This document shows, piece by piece, positions 45,307 through 59,379 of a stretch of 64,000 bases of DNA. A program made the position numbers and the translations under genes. The DNA comes from Parascedosporium putredinis. Its lineage: Eukaryota; Ascomycota; Sordariomycetes; Microascales; Microascaceae. Positions within the stretch are counted from its first letter, which is position 1; the number at the start of each line of letters is the position of its first letter. The stretch spans positions 1,984,001 to 2,048,000 of the forward strand of contig CASHTG010000018.1 in the NCBI GenBank assembly GCA_949357655.1, given 5' to 3'. Below the pieces are notes generated by a model, which ran no database searches, had not been told where the DNA came from, and saw nothing but the letters and a program-made list of their open reading frames with translations.

Positions 45307-46738
45307 CTTGCGGGTGTTTACCTCACGCGGGGGTGGGCGGTGGTTCAAAGGGTCGTCAACAGCGAGGACGTTGAACCTATGTATCATGTAAGAAACGGGC
45401 AAAACACCCGTTGTAAAAAGGCAAATCGCGGAATTAAAGGCGCAGGAGAATATGTAAAATACCAAGCAAAAAAGAAAAACAAGAGATTGAACAATCTCAG
45501 CCTTATGGGCAAATGGCACGATGGTCTGTTTTGTACGGAAGGATGGCGCTCGCTCCAGGACCCCGGCTCGGCCCAGGCGCCATTTGCGGGATGCCCCAGA
45601 GCACTGCAATATCATCTCACATCGTCCCCCCTCACAGCCCCTGTCAGCCCGCAGGCGGTGATATTATCGATGCAACCCATCTGCATGCTTCACATCGGGT
45701 AGCACAGCCCGCTTTTCTCCAACGGAGCGAGCCCTATGGAGATTAAACGAGAACGTCTGAGGGATGCAGCCACAGGATCCCTCAGGGACCCAACAGCTTG
45801 GCCCAGCGCCTTTGAATGATTCGACAAAAGGATGTCCTCGTCAATATTCGTTATATATATCTGGTGGAGTGCCAAGTCGTCGGAGTGAGATTGCTGCCTT
45901 GTCGTCGACGATCTCGGCCCAGCATTGGCTGCATGTGGCCATGGACCCCCTATCCGGCCCGGAGTCCACGACAGCTCTTTCGTTCACGAGGATCGCATCC
46001 GCGCCCCCAAATATTTGAGCTAAAAATGGTGTAGCATCGGGCGTCGTAGCATGACTCCACATCTGGAGTCGCAGGATCGATTGATTGATTGATCGAGGGT
46101 CTCAGAAGCCAAGGACAGCGCCCCAATAACACAACTCAAAGTTGGGGAACGCGTCATGAATGCGAGTGCAACTCGTGAGAAAGGAATCTTATCTACATGT
46201 ACCCCTAATAGCCAAAAATTTCATCATCAGGAAGGTTACAATTTATTATCAGCAATCGGATCAGAGAGGACCTGCGACCAAAAAGCTGCTCACTCCCCCA
46301 TCGTGAAAAGGGGCTGAGTGCGCCGATCGTTCAGTGTCCATCCCTGTGCATCTGTTCAGTTGAGAAAAACATACCATCTTCGATTGCATGTTCCACCCGA
46401 CTATTTTTATCAATGAGAATAATGCGAGTCCTACTTGGAATCAATTCGATGAACAGCATTCCATTGTCCGTGAAGCTCCAATTTCAAAACTCACAATCGC
46501 CAATGCCAAAGATATGGTGGTCTGGGTGGTTGGGTGGCTGCATTTCCAGCAGTGATGAGCCGATGACTAAGACACCAGGATCGGAACGCTCATTAGCTGC
46601 ATTCCCTTGACAGCTACAATTCGCGTCTCAACACGCGAAAGCTACAAGCCACTTTTTCCGAAAATGAGACACTCCCAGCTCTAAGCGAAACGAACAAGCT
46701 GAACCAACGCGGCAGAAAGGCGAGCGAAAGGCAAAACC
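45307..46738. other. Divergent intergenic region, no gene
   Basis: Promoter side of both the STAND gene and MutY. It holds a CTACATGTA palindrome (46194-46201) and a short GATT repeat near 46,080. No coding feature supported. Confidence 0.55.
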
Positions 46739-48715
46739 ATGCGTCCCAGCCGAAGGCAGGCCGCCCAACTCGCAGCCAGCAGGATCTCCGCGCAAGCCTC
46801 CGAGCCAGACGGAGACGCGCCGCCCGTCGCGCGAGCACCTCGAAAAGCCACAGACACAAAGACACTCACTGCCAGCGCAAAGACCAGGCGCCCAAGAAGC
46901 ACGACAAATTCCGACACCCCACCGCAAGCTGCCCTCCGTCGCGTCAAACGCGAAGAAGAAGACGACTACGAGCATGAAGAGGAGGAAATAGAGCAGGACG
47001 GGGAGGAAGAGGCGGCAATGCGGCCGGCTAAGAGACGGAAAGTGGCAGCGGATGCCGGCCGCACGGCGCAAATCATGGAGACCCTCTTTGATCGCTCCGC
47101 ACCCGCACATCTCGCGAGCCTCCCCTCGCACGGTCGCATACACCCCATCACATATCACAGGCCCCTCTTGTTACAGGCCGGCGGGAAAGGGAAAGCCGGG
47201 CGCGATGCGCTGCTCCGGTGGTTCGACTCCGTGAGCACGACGCGCAACATGCCGTGGCGCAAAGCGTGGATCGACCCGCGCGGGTGCCCGACGCGGACGA
47301 GCTGCGCGAAGCGCTGGAGAGGAGGGCCTACGAGGTGTGGATCAGCGAAATTATGCTTCAGCAGACCCGCGTCGCCGTGGTCATCGACTACTGGAACCGG
47401 TGGATGGCGAAGTGGCCGACCATACGGGACCTCGCGCGCGCCGACGCCGACGAGGTCCTGCTCGCGTGGCGGGGGTTGGGCTACTACAGCCGCGCGAGGC
47501 GGATCCACGAAGCGGCGCGTCTCGTGGTGGGGGACCCCGCGATGCAGGGTCTCTTGCCGCGCGACCCCAGGAGCTGGAGGCCAAGGTCCCGGGCATCGGA
47601 CGGTACACCGCGGGCGCCATCACGTCCATCGTGTTCGGCCGGGCGGTGCCGATGGTGGATGGGAACGTCCTCCGGGTATTGAGCCGACAGCTCGGCATTT
47701 ACGGAAACGTCAAGACCGACAAGGCTACCATCGACACCATGTGGGCGGCGGCGGCTGCGCTCGTCAAGGCCGTTGCCGAGGACGCGCTGGCGCCGGAAGA
47801 CGGCGAGGGCGTGCCGAGCGACGCGCCGGGACGATGGGGCCAGGCGCTGATGGAGCTCGGAAGCACGATTTGCACGCCGAAACCCGCGTGCGGGACGTGT
47901 CCCATTCGGTCGACGTGCGCGGCCTTCCAGGAAGGGGTTGCGCGCGGCCGACCCCGCGGCGACGGCAAGGTCAAGACGGAGCTGCCCCTCGCGGACATGG
48001 AAGACTTGTGCGCGCTGTGCGAGCCGTTTGAGGACGTGGGCGACTACGAGGAGGGTGGCGCGGAGGCGCTAGCTACGAAGAAGAACGGGGCTAATGCCGG
48101 CAAGGCGAGAAAGACGTCTGCAAAATCAGCCGGGGGAAAGCGACGCTGCGGCAGCCACGGCGGGGACCTTGGCCGCGGGCGTTGAGCACGCGCGCAGGTT
48201 CCCGTGAAGGTCGTTAAAAAGGCCGTCCGGGAGGAGGAGACGGTTGTCTGCGCCCTGCGATCCCCGACGGCCGGTATTTGATCCGACGGCGTCCAGAAAA
48301 GGGCCTGCTGGCGGGGCTGTGGGAACTCCCTAGCGGCACGCTCGTAGCGGGGACGGGGACGGGACCCGGCAAGGCAGCGGTCGCGGCGAGAAAGTCGGCG
48401 GCGGTGAAATTTACCAGCCAGCTCCGCGCCGGGTTGGGAGCGCCGGGGAACGTTGTCAAGCACGCTGGGGAACTGGGCAGCGTGCCGTGGCTCTTTTCCC
48501 ATCTCAAGCTGACGATGCACGTGCAATTGTTCACAGCGTCGGTTTTGCCGGACGCCGCCGACGCTGCGATCGGAGACGTGGTGGGGCCCGACGGCGGCGG
48601 CGGCGGCGGCGGTCAGTGGAGGTGGGCGTCGGAAAAGGAGATTGAGGACGAGTCCATGGGGACGGGGATGCGCAAGTGCTGGGCGCTTGTGAGGGGCGTT
48701 GGAAGGGAGGAGTGA
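46739..48715 (+). CDS. mutY: A/G-specific adenine DNA glycosylase MutY
   Basis: Base-excision repair enzyme removing adenine opposite 8-oxoguanine, nuclear and possibly mitochondrial. The N-terminus is basic and acidic, with a possible NLS (RPAKRRK). The catalytic domain has NMPWRKAW, YEVWISEIMLQQTRV (the catalytic Glu), the helix-hairpin-helix VPGIGRYTAGAI and MVDGNVLRVLSR (the catalytic Asp). The [4Fe-4S] loop is CTPKPACGTCPIRSTC, with five residues between the first two cysteines where I expect six. The C-terminal NUDIX-like domain (LIRRRPEKGLLAGLWELPSG), which recognises the oxidised base, ends with a poly-Gly run coded by GGC repeats at about 48,592-48,612. Frame breaks near 47,280, 47,567, 48,145, 48,202 and 48,262 each fit one missing base in G/C runs. 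Confidence 0.88.
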
Positions 48716-51700
48716 TGAATAATAGTGAAGGGGGAGGGAAGGCCAGGATGGCGACTAGATTTTGGAGCCAGGAGCAGATATCAAGATTACGATCGCCGTG
48801 CACACACGCTTGCTGTGCATGGCAAAGTCTAAAAATACAATGGCCAGAGCCAGGAGTAAGCAAATTTTAATCTCGTCGAATCGAGTCCGCCCGCGGCTCA
48901 ATTGTGCAACGAACGGTCGGGAGGGTTTTAACCCGTTCTCTTATTTGTCCCGATTGATATCTTCGAGGGGTTTTTCCCCTCTATTCCAAGTATGGCATCT
49001 TTCATGTGTCCATGGGTCTATGTAGTACGCTCCAAAGTAATTGATGCATGCCGATTTGAATTGTAAGAAGATCCATCCTCTTCGGGTCGACAATCTGCGA
49101 TGAAAGCGCGTCTCCACTACGGCCTACATCTACAATGGGTACTACGGTTGGTTCGGTTCCTGGTTCTGGACCAGGGCTCTCTTCCATCAACAGAGTCAAC
49201 CCCCGAAACGGCCTGGCTCCATGCTAGGCCCTCACAGGAATGAGTCACTCGGCGCCAGAACGCATCAAGGAAAGCTAGGAGAAAAAGGATGGGCGAAGCT
49301 AATATCCTCTGACAAGTAGCTTGGGCTAGCTCTTGGCCTGGTCGATAACACGAGATGCCGTTCTCGAACCATGTTGGCTTGTCCTGCAATTCAGGGATCG
49401 ATCTTGAACCCAGCTTGGCGTGCGCCCTACGACCTCGGTCATAGGTAACATTGAATCGAGTAATAATCTCCAACCAAGGTCGAGACATGTGGAATTGAAC
49501 GAGGGAACAGAAAGTCTGCCGCCAACCCGAGCGGAAAGGATCTCAGCTCGCCGGATTGTCAAGAATGCAATCCTTCGTGTCCCTTCCCGCCGTTCTCGCC
49601 AACTCCTTTCCGCACCCGGAACTGATGTTCTCAAACATGACACCCCAAAAGAAAAAAAAACCTGGTCCGTCAATGGTGTCTAATTGGCGGGCGCCCTTTT
49701 CGGCTCCCCAGCGAAATGCCGGCGCTCCACTCTCCGCCCTATGGTGGGTGCAACGGTGACATGTCAACCCTGGGAGAGAGTGCCCAAGCTGCTAAAGAAA
49801 GCGCAGAGTGGCATCATGGGCGGGTTTGGCACGAAAACTAGACCGTCCCCACACTGCTGAGGCTGTGCTCCTAGTTGTCTGTAGGCCTCCACCTCCCAAA
49901 AACCGGCTCCGAGTTGGATCTGGGTGTTTGCTGATTGCCCCTCCGGGAGAGGGGGGTCGAGATGAGATGACCTCAGCCGCAGCCGCAATTCCAATTCCGG
50001 CGCGTTCTCGAAGCCTGCGGGTGCATGATTGCTCGATTGAGACTGGGGCGAGAAAAAAGAAAGAGAAAGCGGCGCAGAAAGAAAAAGGGAAGTTCTTTGG
50101 GTCTTCTTCTGTCACGCCTCGCCCGTCCGCGTGAAGAGACAGAAAGGCCACAGTCGACAGTGTTCGGACGAAACAAAGAAGAAAAAAGTGGCAGATGAGC
50201 AGAGCCAGCCAGCTTCTGCAAGCCAATATCAACGCAGATCCCTACGCGCGGAAAACATCCATGGATGGGTGACGGTCGAACCCTGCAGGTGCAGGTGGGC
50301 TCCCAGGGCTGAGACCCCCGAGTAAGATTACAAAGTGCTACAGTCAAAACACCGGGAGAGGACAAGCCACACGATGGCCTCTGCTCGCCAGGGAGGAGAT
50401 TGGCCAGCCCCAACTCGTTGTATCCCGCACGGGTCTGGGAATTCATCACAAAAACAGTCCGTTCACGGTTCATGGGGGAGAGAGAAGAAGAGTACCCACA
50501 AGGTCCCCAGGCAGGTACCTCGCTTCAGTGCAAGGGGCAAACGACAAATCATGATTTTGGAGGTGGTGCTTCTGATTGCGACGGGGAACATTGCGATTTC
50601 CCCATTGCCCCTCTCCCCTCTCTCCGCACACCACGAGGACATGCTCATCTCCCTACCAGGCAAAGCCAGCTCCTGGTTTCTCCCATAAAACAGAGCTTGT
50701 CTTCGATCGGCTCCACACGCCGCATGGGGCAGAATGCAAAGAGAGCATTCATTGATCAGAGCCAGAAGGGCGATGGTGATTGCAAACAACATTTGAACTG
50801 CCTGGACACATCAGCATACGCAATTTAAACCGTAGATTATCTCGGAGCGGACGAGCATTCGAATATCAACTTGAGAAACACCGATTGGGAGATACAATTA
50901 GAATGTGCGTATGTGCGTGCGTGCCTCTGTGTACCTCGGGATTGTAGCGACACGAGATAGAACAAAGATCCCCCAAGAAGCCTCTCCACCAGTAGCCTGA
51001 TTAGGCGTCAACGTCTTGACTCTGATGAGATAAACATCTCGACCAGAGTCAAAGAATGGAGACGTGAATGATGCACCCATGGCAGCCCTGCCTCGCACTG
51101 CTTCCCCTTTTGGCGATTTTGGCGAATCTACTGGCCAATGTCATCCAAGGATGTCTTTGCCCCGTCCCCTATTTTTTTGCTTCACCTTGCCGAGTTCCAA
51201 AATGCTCGAGATTTTGAACTGCATGCATTTCCATTGCCCAACTACCGAGGTACTTTGTATCTGTAATATCCCTTCGTTCACTTCTTTCTGGCCCGTTTAA
51301 ACAAAAAGGAAGAAGGGGATAATAGGAAAACATCCAGGAGCCACAGAAACATCCAAGTCTCAGCCAAGGAGTAACAATATCCCTTGCTGTTGTACCAACT
51401 TTTCTTTTCCCAGCCCAGCAATCATCTCCCCAAGTACATAGATGCGACCATGCACATAACGCCAAGCAGGGGCTGAAAAGGGTCGATGAGAGGCGCCGGC
51501 CCCAGCTGCAAGACCAGACTTTCCCCAGAAGGGAAATTGTGGCTGATGCCTTGCCAAAGCCGACCAATGGCCACAGACGACAAGCAACAACGAGCCAGGA
51601 CTGACCAGCAGAACCTAGGAAGGGGGGCTTTCAGCAACTGGCTTACCTTTGAGAAAGGAAGGAGAAAAAAAGAAAAGAAACAAAAAAAAAAAGAAGGTAC

Positions 51701-53187
51701 ACTTCAAGTTCAGCACTAGGAGATGAATACGGATCGCGCCCCAATCAGAAGTTCACGGGTGACCAGACCTTCCCTCAAACAAGTCTAGCCTTGCCCGCGC
51801 AATACGCGCCATCTTGGAGCTGTGCAAGTGGGGGGACGAAAGATGTGCAGATTGCAGAAACCAACTTTCACGCAGTGAAGGCCTCGGCTCCGGGACGACT
51901 GATTAGAAGACAAGCGCACAACTCTTTTGTGTGGGCTCAATGTTCCATCGCTCGGCATCACTCAGGGCGGCAAGCAAAACAACGAGAAGCGTGTTTGCAT
52001 TGTATTACTCGTCCTAGGCCTCGGCCAAGGGTCTCTGGGTGACTGACAACGAGAGAATGTCGAGCCTGCTTATGCTCGGATCAATCAGTCCATCCGTCTG
52101 CTGCATGTCTCTTCGCCATTCTCGGCATCCCCCTGTTGCTTCTCCTTTTTTCTGTTCCCCTCCCAAACGCCAACGAAGGGATGAGCATGATGAATGGTGA
52201 ACGTGAACGTGAACCAGGTACTATTCTTACGTGTTATGTCACCAAGTTACCTCTTCCAAGGTCCGGAATCTGTTGGCCCCCAGTCGATATCAAAATTGAT
52301 GGCTGCATGGCTTGCGAGCCCCGGCCTCGTGCTCGACAGCCCGGCGTATGCTCATTCGCCAAGCCGAGGCCGCCCGGGCAGGGGACCCTCGTGCACGAGG
52401 AGGGAGAAGCGAGAGACATGACTGTGACTTTTTTTTCCCATGTCTCTCTCTCCGTCATCAAACCTTTTTTCTACTTCTCCCCAGCGCACGCTCAGAACAA
52501 GTACCCCGTCCAGCGAGGTGGGACGGACCCACCGGCAACGCAAAGAACGGGCCACAAGGTGCGGATCATGCAGACGCACGCCTAGGAAAAAAAAAGAAGA
52601 AGAAACCCACGAAAAGAAGGAAAGGAAACGCTCGCTCACTCTGCCACTGGCGCTGGCACTGGGACAAGGATCCAGCAACGAGATTAGCGCGTTCCAGGCG
52701 GAGGGTGCGAGATTGGGCTGTGTTCCCCCTTGTGGACATTTTCATGTTCTGGTTCCGAGGCTTGCCGTTATCCGTCGCGGGCGCGTTGCTAGGCAGGTAG
52801 GCAGGCAGGCGTGAGGGTGGAAACGAGGGTGAGATGGGAGGGAGGGAGGGGGATGGGTGCAAGGCGTGTGTGTGTGGGCATGGACATGGACATGGACGTG
52901 GACAAGAGACAGCCATCAGGTCGTGTTTTTGACGTGGTCCTTGGATCTTGATCGGCGAGAGAATGTTATATTACGGCCAGTCCCAGCTCCCCTCTCCTTG
53001 GTGAATGGCCTCCCTTCTCCTCTCCAACCCATCTTCCCATTCATCGACGCTCCTTTTGCTCTTCCCCTCCAAGGAAATTCCATTCTCAAGATATCCGGTC
53101 TATTTTTTTACCTTTGACCACCTTCCCCCATTTTTTTATACCCTCTTAAAAAGTTAATACCTTTTTTTAATACCCCCAACAATCATA
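48716..53187. other. Long intergenic region without recognised genes
   Basis: About 4.5 kb. ORFs up to about 180 codons exist on both strands but overlap each other and show no family motif or splice logic. A-rich and pyrimidine-rich runs, a G-quadruplex motif (52836-52852) and a GGACAT hexamer repeat (about 52,880-52,905) occur near the right end. It could hold a long promoter, leader or non-coding RNA of the PLAC8 gene. Confidence 0.45.
52836..52852 (+). promoter_or_regulatory. Potential G-quadruplex
   Basis: Four GGG runs separated by single A residues (GGGAGGGAGGGAGGGGG), 336 bp before the PLAC8-family ATG. Such runs fold readily in vitro. Any regulatory effect here is inference. Confidence 0.45.
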
Positions 53188-53878
53188 ATGGCTGCTCCCG
53201 TTGATCACTCCGTCCAGGCCGGCGCTGCCGCCCCACCCGCCGCTCCCGGTGCCGCTCCCGGCCCCATCGACAACGCCGATGTCGAGGACTGGAAGAACCG
53301 CGTAAACGACTTCCTCGCCAAGCCCGCCGAGGTCATCAACTCCAAGTCCCCGAGGGTTCTCAGTCCTGGTTCGCCGGTCTCTTTGACTGCTTCAACCCCA
53401 TCGACTCGTGCCTCATGACCTGCTGCTTGCCCTGCGTCACCTTTGGCAAGACCCACCACCGCATGAAGAAGAGCGCCAACCTCGATGGCTACGAGCCCGT
53501 CAACACTTCCGTAAGTTGTCTTTTCCTCTTCTTTCCAATTATGCCGCGCCAAACCCGGCATTTCCTATCTTTGAATAGAAAATCAATCTTTCATGCAGAG
53601 CCAAGACTAACCGCTTTTCCCATCCCACAGTGCCTTCTCCTTGTCGGTTCCGCCTGCGTCGGTCTCTCCATTGTCCCTCTCGCCCTGCAGCGCGCCGAGG
53701 TCCGTGCCAAGTACGGCCTCGAGGGCAACTGCATCAGCGATATCCTCCTCTCGTGCTGCTGCGGCTGCTGCTCCTCATCCAGCAGGACAAGGAGGCCGAG
53801 CACCGCGAGGCCCTCCTTGCCCAGGGTGGCCACAAGGAACAGTATGCTACCCAGCAGGGTATGAGCTACCCCCAGTAA
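53188..53878 (+). CDS. PLAC8 family cysteine-rich protein
   Basis: Exons are 53188-53510 and 53631-53878, with a 120-nt intron (GTAAGT...CACAG) joining PVNTS to CLLLVGSACVG. The N-terminus is Ala/Pro-rich and precedes the acidic DNADVEDWKNRVNDFL. The cysteine-rich PLAC8 segment reads FDCFNPIDSCLMTCCLPCVTFGK, with a hydrophobic stretch CLLLVGSACVGLSIVPLAL and a second Cys cluster, LSCCCGCC. It ends DKEAEHREALLAQGG...GMSYPQ. Membrane association is likely. Relatives include plant cadmium-resistance and fruit-weight proteins, so metal or ion handling is possible but unproven. Frame breaks near 53,352 (a C-run) and 53,778 each fit one missing base. Confidence 0.82.
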
Positions 53879-56834
53879 GCCGCTACGGCTTCACGGGTTG
53901 AGTGAAGGGAGACGTATCTTGGAGAAGTACATGAGGGGAAGGGGGTGAGAATGTGAAGTATGATGGGCAAGTCTGCTTGGGGCCCCTTTTGGTAGGGGTA
54001 GCCAGCAGGCGAGCTTTCCTTTCTTTTGCGATGGATCACTTAAAAACCACGATATTTCCTTTTTTGTTTATTCTCTCGCTCTGAAGACTCTTTGTCTTTC
54101 GCGGAGGGGCTGGCGCCGTTTCTCTTTTTCCTTCGCTCGGAAAGAAAACGGGCCAGGGGCGGGGTTCTCGTCGATACAGGTTGTGTAATGAGTTCGTTCA
54201 TACCCCGGCGCACTTTCGGGACCAGATATCCACGCTGTACATGCCTGGCAATACCGGCAGTACTAGCATACGCACGCTAAATATAAGCTTTCTTTTTCTC
54301 ATGTGATTAATCGTGCCCTGACCTGGACGTGAAAAAAGAAGGAGAGTGGATGGATGCGTTTCAAGCATCCCACGTGGAACATGAATGGCTTTACAATTCC
54401 ATCATCGAACCCAGGAACATGCCGTCAAGGTGAGTAGCCAAAATCCTTTCCGACCTCATGGCGAGTCGCTCGTCAAGACGAGGGATCCAGCTGATCCTTG
54501 GGAGAGAACCCAGTTTTGTCGGTGTAAGGGTTCTCCACACGTCCAGACATAGTGGGGGCGGGGATTGACATTGACATCGCCATCATCGCCATCATCGCCG
54601 CCCAAGCAGCGGCCGCCATGACCGATCCTAAACCCGATGTCAAAGACGCAACGCATTCGCAAGACGAGAAACACTGATCGTTTGTAAAACCTGCTCAGCG
54701 GGCGGGGCTCCCATAATCACCTTGTATCACGACCGGGAAATATTGCGCCAGGCTCGCCTCCCAGCTCCACTTGCACCTCATCACCTCGTTGCCCAGCTGA
54801 CTCGATGTCGATGGTTGCATATCAGTCACATCCGATGGACCCAGGCCGCGTGTCGCTGCTCCTCTTGGGCAGGAGACCATGGTCATGCCATCCTCCGCCT
54901 CTGTTCCGGGAGGGGCAGGACCCCGCGATACCGGGAAACTGCCTTCTCGTTAGACAGTTGACCAAAAAAGAAAGAGGGAATGGTTAGATGGGAGCGGGAC
55001 AGCAGTGATGGGCGCAAATCTCAAACTTGCACTCTGTTCCACATTCCTTTACAACTGCCCACACACCCACAAGAATATCTGGTTGTACGGCCACCACTTC
55101 GAGGAGGAGACTAATGAAAGGAGGGAGGAGAAGGGAGTCAGGTCTTGACGTCAAGGACTTGGATGACCCGGTCCTGGTTCGACATGGGACGGAAAATGAG
55201 GCAACGACTGGTGATGGAGGATGGATCGGAGAAAAAAAAATGCAAAACGAAACTGGCATTTTGCCGCTTGAACAGAACCAGAGTCTCGCGCCTTTTGAAA
55301 CGGAAGGAGGGGAAAAAGAAACTTGAAAAAGATGGGAAAACCGCGGCTACAGGACCCCGGACAGAGTTTCTATTTCCAAGTAACGTGGGATCAAAGACGA
55401 AGTGGTGGGAAGTGCAGGAAGCGCAAAGTGATGAGCGAGACACACATTCGGACGCAGGTTTGCCCGTGGAGAGTCTGCGTGCATCCTTGCCACTCTGGCA
55501 GATTTTCATTTTCTGGTGATGTTGTTTCGTGGTGCCATCCTGGCGGCGATCCAGGTCCGTCTCATCTCGACTAGAAGCACGAGGTGCCCATGTCTGATGG
55601 GCGCATCGCATCAATCCTTTCTAGAACGGCGGGGATTGCCAATTGGGGTCTTTACTCTGCTTCAACAATCGTGAGTCTGAGTAAATTTTTTTCTTTTGGA
55701 AATTAAATAAAAATTCTGGAACCGAAAAAGTAGACTGAGAAAGAGATTCGCTATCGCAAAGCAAAGAAGACAAAGAAGAAATCGTAGAGGCGCCGGCTCT
55801 CGGCCGTGTTCTGCGACGACTTTCACTTCTCGCACCTCGCACACTTCTCACCACCGAATTATTTGGGTCGCTTCATGCGGAAGAATTCAAGTGGCGATGG
55901 AAGAACGCCAGAACACGCGGGAAGGGCAAGAAAACGACCCAAAGACGACGAAAACATGGGACAAGGATGGGGAGCCCAAAAAGAACACACAAAAAAACGA
56001 AACCGCGCAAAGTTTGGTTCCACCTCATGTTTGGTGTGCTCTGCTCAGAAGACAGTCCAAGTTCCGGATGTGCTGCGAGTTAGAGTTTGCCCCCTCCCCA
56101 GAGAGAGGGCAGTCGAGAACCATCAATGCTACGGGGACGAGGGTGGCAGACTCGACGATCCGGTGGGTGCACTCGAGAAGGGACGAACTGAGATGCTGTC
56201 CGCCTGAGAGAAGACGGTCTCATGCGGAGGGCCTTGTTGATCATTGGGGACGCAAGGATCAACCGGGGCCCGAGTCATCGTCCATTGCGTCCATTGCTCT
56301 CCACCACTACGAGTCTGCAGTGGACGTTGCCGGCGTTGTCCGGCTGCAGCACAACTTGCGTTGGCGAATATGCCAAGGGCTCAGATCCAGAGAGGACCAT
56401 TGTTCGTTGATTGTCGGAACCGGAGGGATATTTCAACTACTGTAGATACCATGTATGTAGAGATCATTGACACGCGTACACTCGACTCATGCTGTGGATA
56501 TCGGATGGATCGTTGCTACGAAGCAGACATGTACAGCACGATTCAGAAATGCCATCCCGGGCCTTCGGATGATTGACGAAAAGGAATCCATCATCGGTAG
56601 GAGAATTTTCTTTTATCAAGTGTCTTTTGCCAGGCTTGACAGCGGCTCAACGGCGAATACTGGGGTGTAACAGCCTTTTTTCCTCTTTTTCTGTTTCGAT
56701 GTCGCCTCTTTGCGTTTAATCCCAAGCTCCTGGTCTCTCGTCGGTTTCTTCACACGGGAGCCAAACGCGAGAAACCTCGTCGCTGAGTGGCCGGCGGAGA
56801 AAAAGATGCCGGCTCGGCATAGCGAGAGGAAGAA

Positions 56835-56859
56835 GGGGAAGGGGAAGGGGAGGGGAGGG
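56835..56859 (+). repeat. G-run array (potential G-quadruplex)
   Basis: Four GGGG runs and a final GGG, separated by AA or A. Its position in the middle of the gap has no assigned gene. Confidence 0.4.
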
Positions 56860-59379
56860 TGTAGAAAGAGGCAGCAGAGAATATCTCCCATCTGCAAGGA
56901 ACATTGGCCTTCCGATGAGGGAAGACGCTTCCATGCACTCCGCTTGAGACCGGGACATCGTAGCGAGAGAGAATCAAATCTTCTTAGGTGCCGGGGCGGC
57001 TCGGCCGGATGCGGGTAAGGCCAAAAGCAAAGGGAGGAGGGCCAGCTATTGATAGACTGGATAGAGGCATCATTACATCAATACAGGTTGGGGGAACACA
57101 CTGTTTTGGGATGGGGGTTTTTCTCTCTGCTTTCAAATTCTTCGCCGTCTTCTTTTCTTCTTTCCTGCTTCCGGTGCATCACATCGGGTAGTACCTCGTG
57201 TGAGACTTGCTCACCTGAACTCCGGCGTACCAGATGGAGATTTTCGCGACATGCACCTGACGCAGATTTCAATTTAGCCTTGACGCAGAATGTATGTTGG
57301 GGAGTACAGCAAGGAAAGCAATCAACCTTATCCTCTCTCTACATGTAGCGAGTGTGGGCGCACACCCAATTCTCTTGATTAGTGACTTGGTATTATTTTG
57401 GCGGGTGGCCCCAAGAACAGAACCCGAGACGCAATCTGTGTCAGAAGCGGCTGCAACAGCACGGACATCGTTGCACCCGACCGGGAGAGGGGAGAGATCC
57501 ACGATGGATCAATTGGTCAAATCCGACGACAGCCAGTCATTTTCGGTGATGTCAGCCTCCCACGAACGCGGTCGGGACCCCTCCATGGCCCCTCCTCTTG
57601 CCAAACTTGCGCAGGGAACCGTTCGATTGTCCTGGACCACGATTCGCCCGCGACTGGGAAGAACTGGGGAAGATCCAATCTCAACTTTTGTGATGTGCCC
57701 TTCCATGTTCTTTTTCTTCTTTTTCTGAACTGCTCAATGCTGGGGTCGCTTCTCGAATTGGCTTTGGCGCCCTGTGCGTTTGAGTGTGTGCGTGTGCGTG
57801 CGTCCATCAGTTTCCCATCAACGCAACACTTTGAACCCTTGCACAAGCAAACGCCCTGCCTACGATGTAATCTTAAATTGTGCATGCCCAAAACGCTCTT
57901 GACGCTTGCACGGCCGAGTTCTGGCTGGACAACCCGCATGTTTGCTCGACGCTTCAATGTTGACGGGGGCCGTAGAGGTTTGATCAATTGTATTGTCTTT
58001 CCCAATCATCTTCCCTTCGCACTCTCTCAAGTGAATCAAAGGGCTCGGCGGATGGATAAATCCATACCCAAAGTGCCCTTAAACTTCAAACCATGACCAA
58101 TTTGCAAATCCCCGACATGCCACGAGTACACACAATGTTTTCTCTCGTTGCCCCCTGGAAAAAGAGATCAACCAGCGATCCCCGGGGGCTTTGATCGACC
58201 TTCTTCATCCCAACGGCTTCCCCCTCGTCACAAGGACACACACACACATAGAGCGAGAGAGAGAGAGAGACAAGGCCGGCTCAATACGCTCTTCGAGACC
58301 CGTCGCAGAAAGCTCATCCCAGAGAGAAGATCTTCCCCCGGCCCAGCCAATGTCGTGCTGCGCTCGTCGTGACACCTCGTCCTCTGGCATAATTCGAAGA
58401 AATCAGCCTCGTTCGTCTGGTGCGGCTCTATTGAGCATGTCACTCCCAAGTTTCAGCTTTCTCCCAAATTTCTTTCCATGTCGTCCGGACAAGGGCGACG
58501 TGCAGCTGCACCGCGAGCATCGCCCTGCTTTGCTGCTCTCCCTCTCCCTCTCCCTCTCTCTTCTTTCGCTGTCTAATGCTGTCGTTTTGTCTTCTTCCTC
58601 TTCTTGCAAGCCGCGCATCTTTGCTGTACCAAAGCATGCACACACGTCCCTTTTCGTGCTCCAATGTATGTGCGCGCGTGCATCCACAGTGGCGACCCTC
58701 CTCACGGCCTTGACACATGAAACACCCTCCTACCCACCCTCTCCCCCAATAAGTCCAACTCTTTCTAAATGTAGCACCATTGCTCTCCACAAATCTTATG
58801 AAGGGGGCCCGGGGGAGAGAGGGGGAGAGAAGTGGAGAGATTTATCCCTTGACTATAGAACCATCTCGTCGTCGGTCAAGGTACTTTTCCTCGACAAAAT
58901 CTATAGACGATACGAAGCCAACGTTAAAGGCTTCAAGTCCTAAAGAGCACAATAATCAAACATCGGAGGCATCGGGTCAGGAGGGGGAGAGGGGGTGGTG
59001 AATGACAAAAATTAGAACCAAAAAAGGTAGTACAAGGTGCACACCCTCGGGATGCGCCTTTTGACGTTGCCCATCCACCGTTGAGGATGCATGTTCCCGC
59101 CGAGCGTCCAGCTGTTTTTGCCTCCTCCCCTCGGCCCCGGCTTCTCGGACGCCCGTGATGTAGAATGCACACACCCCCGTCCCAGTCCCAGTCTCAAACC
59201 CACTCCTTCAACCCTCCCTCTTTCTCTGCCTGACCTTGTAACCCTTCCGGCAGTGAGTAATGTTTCCTTTTCTCTGCCTTCCCGTCATCGGATTACTCGA
59301 TATATCCTCGACCCACCCCGTCCCATCTCCGACACTCGACCGGGTTTTGAACTCTTCCTCGCTTCCTTTTTCCCTTGAT

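Noticed and set aside
55138..58096. Several 150-230-codon ORFs in the large gap
   Set aside because: They overlap on both strands, have biased composition, and show no recognisable domain or consistent splice chain.
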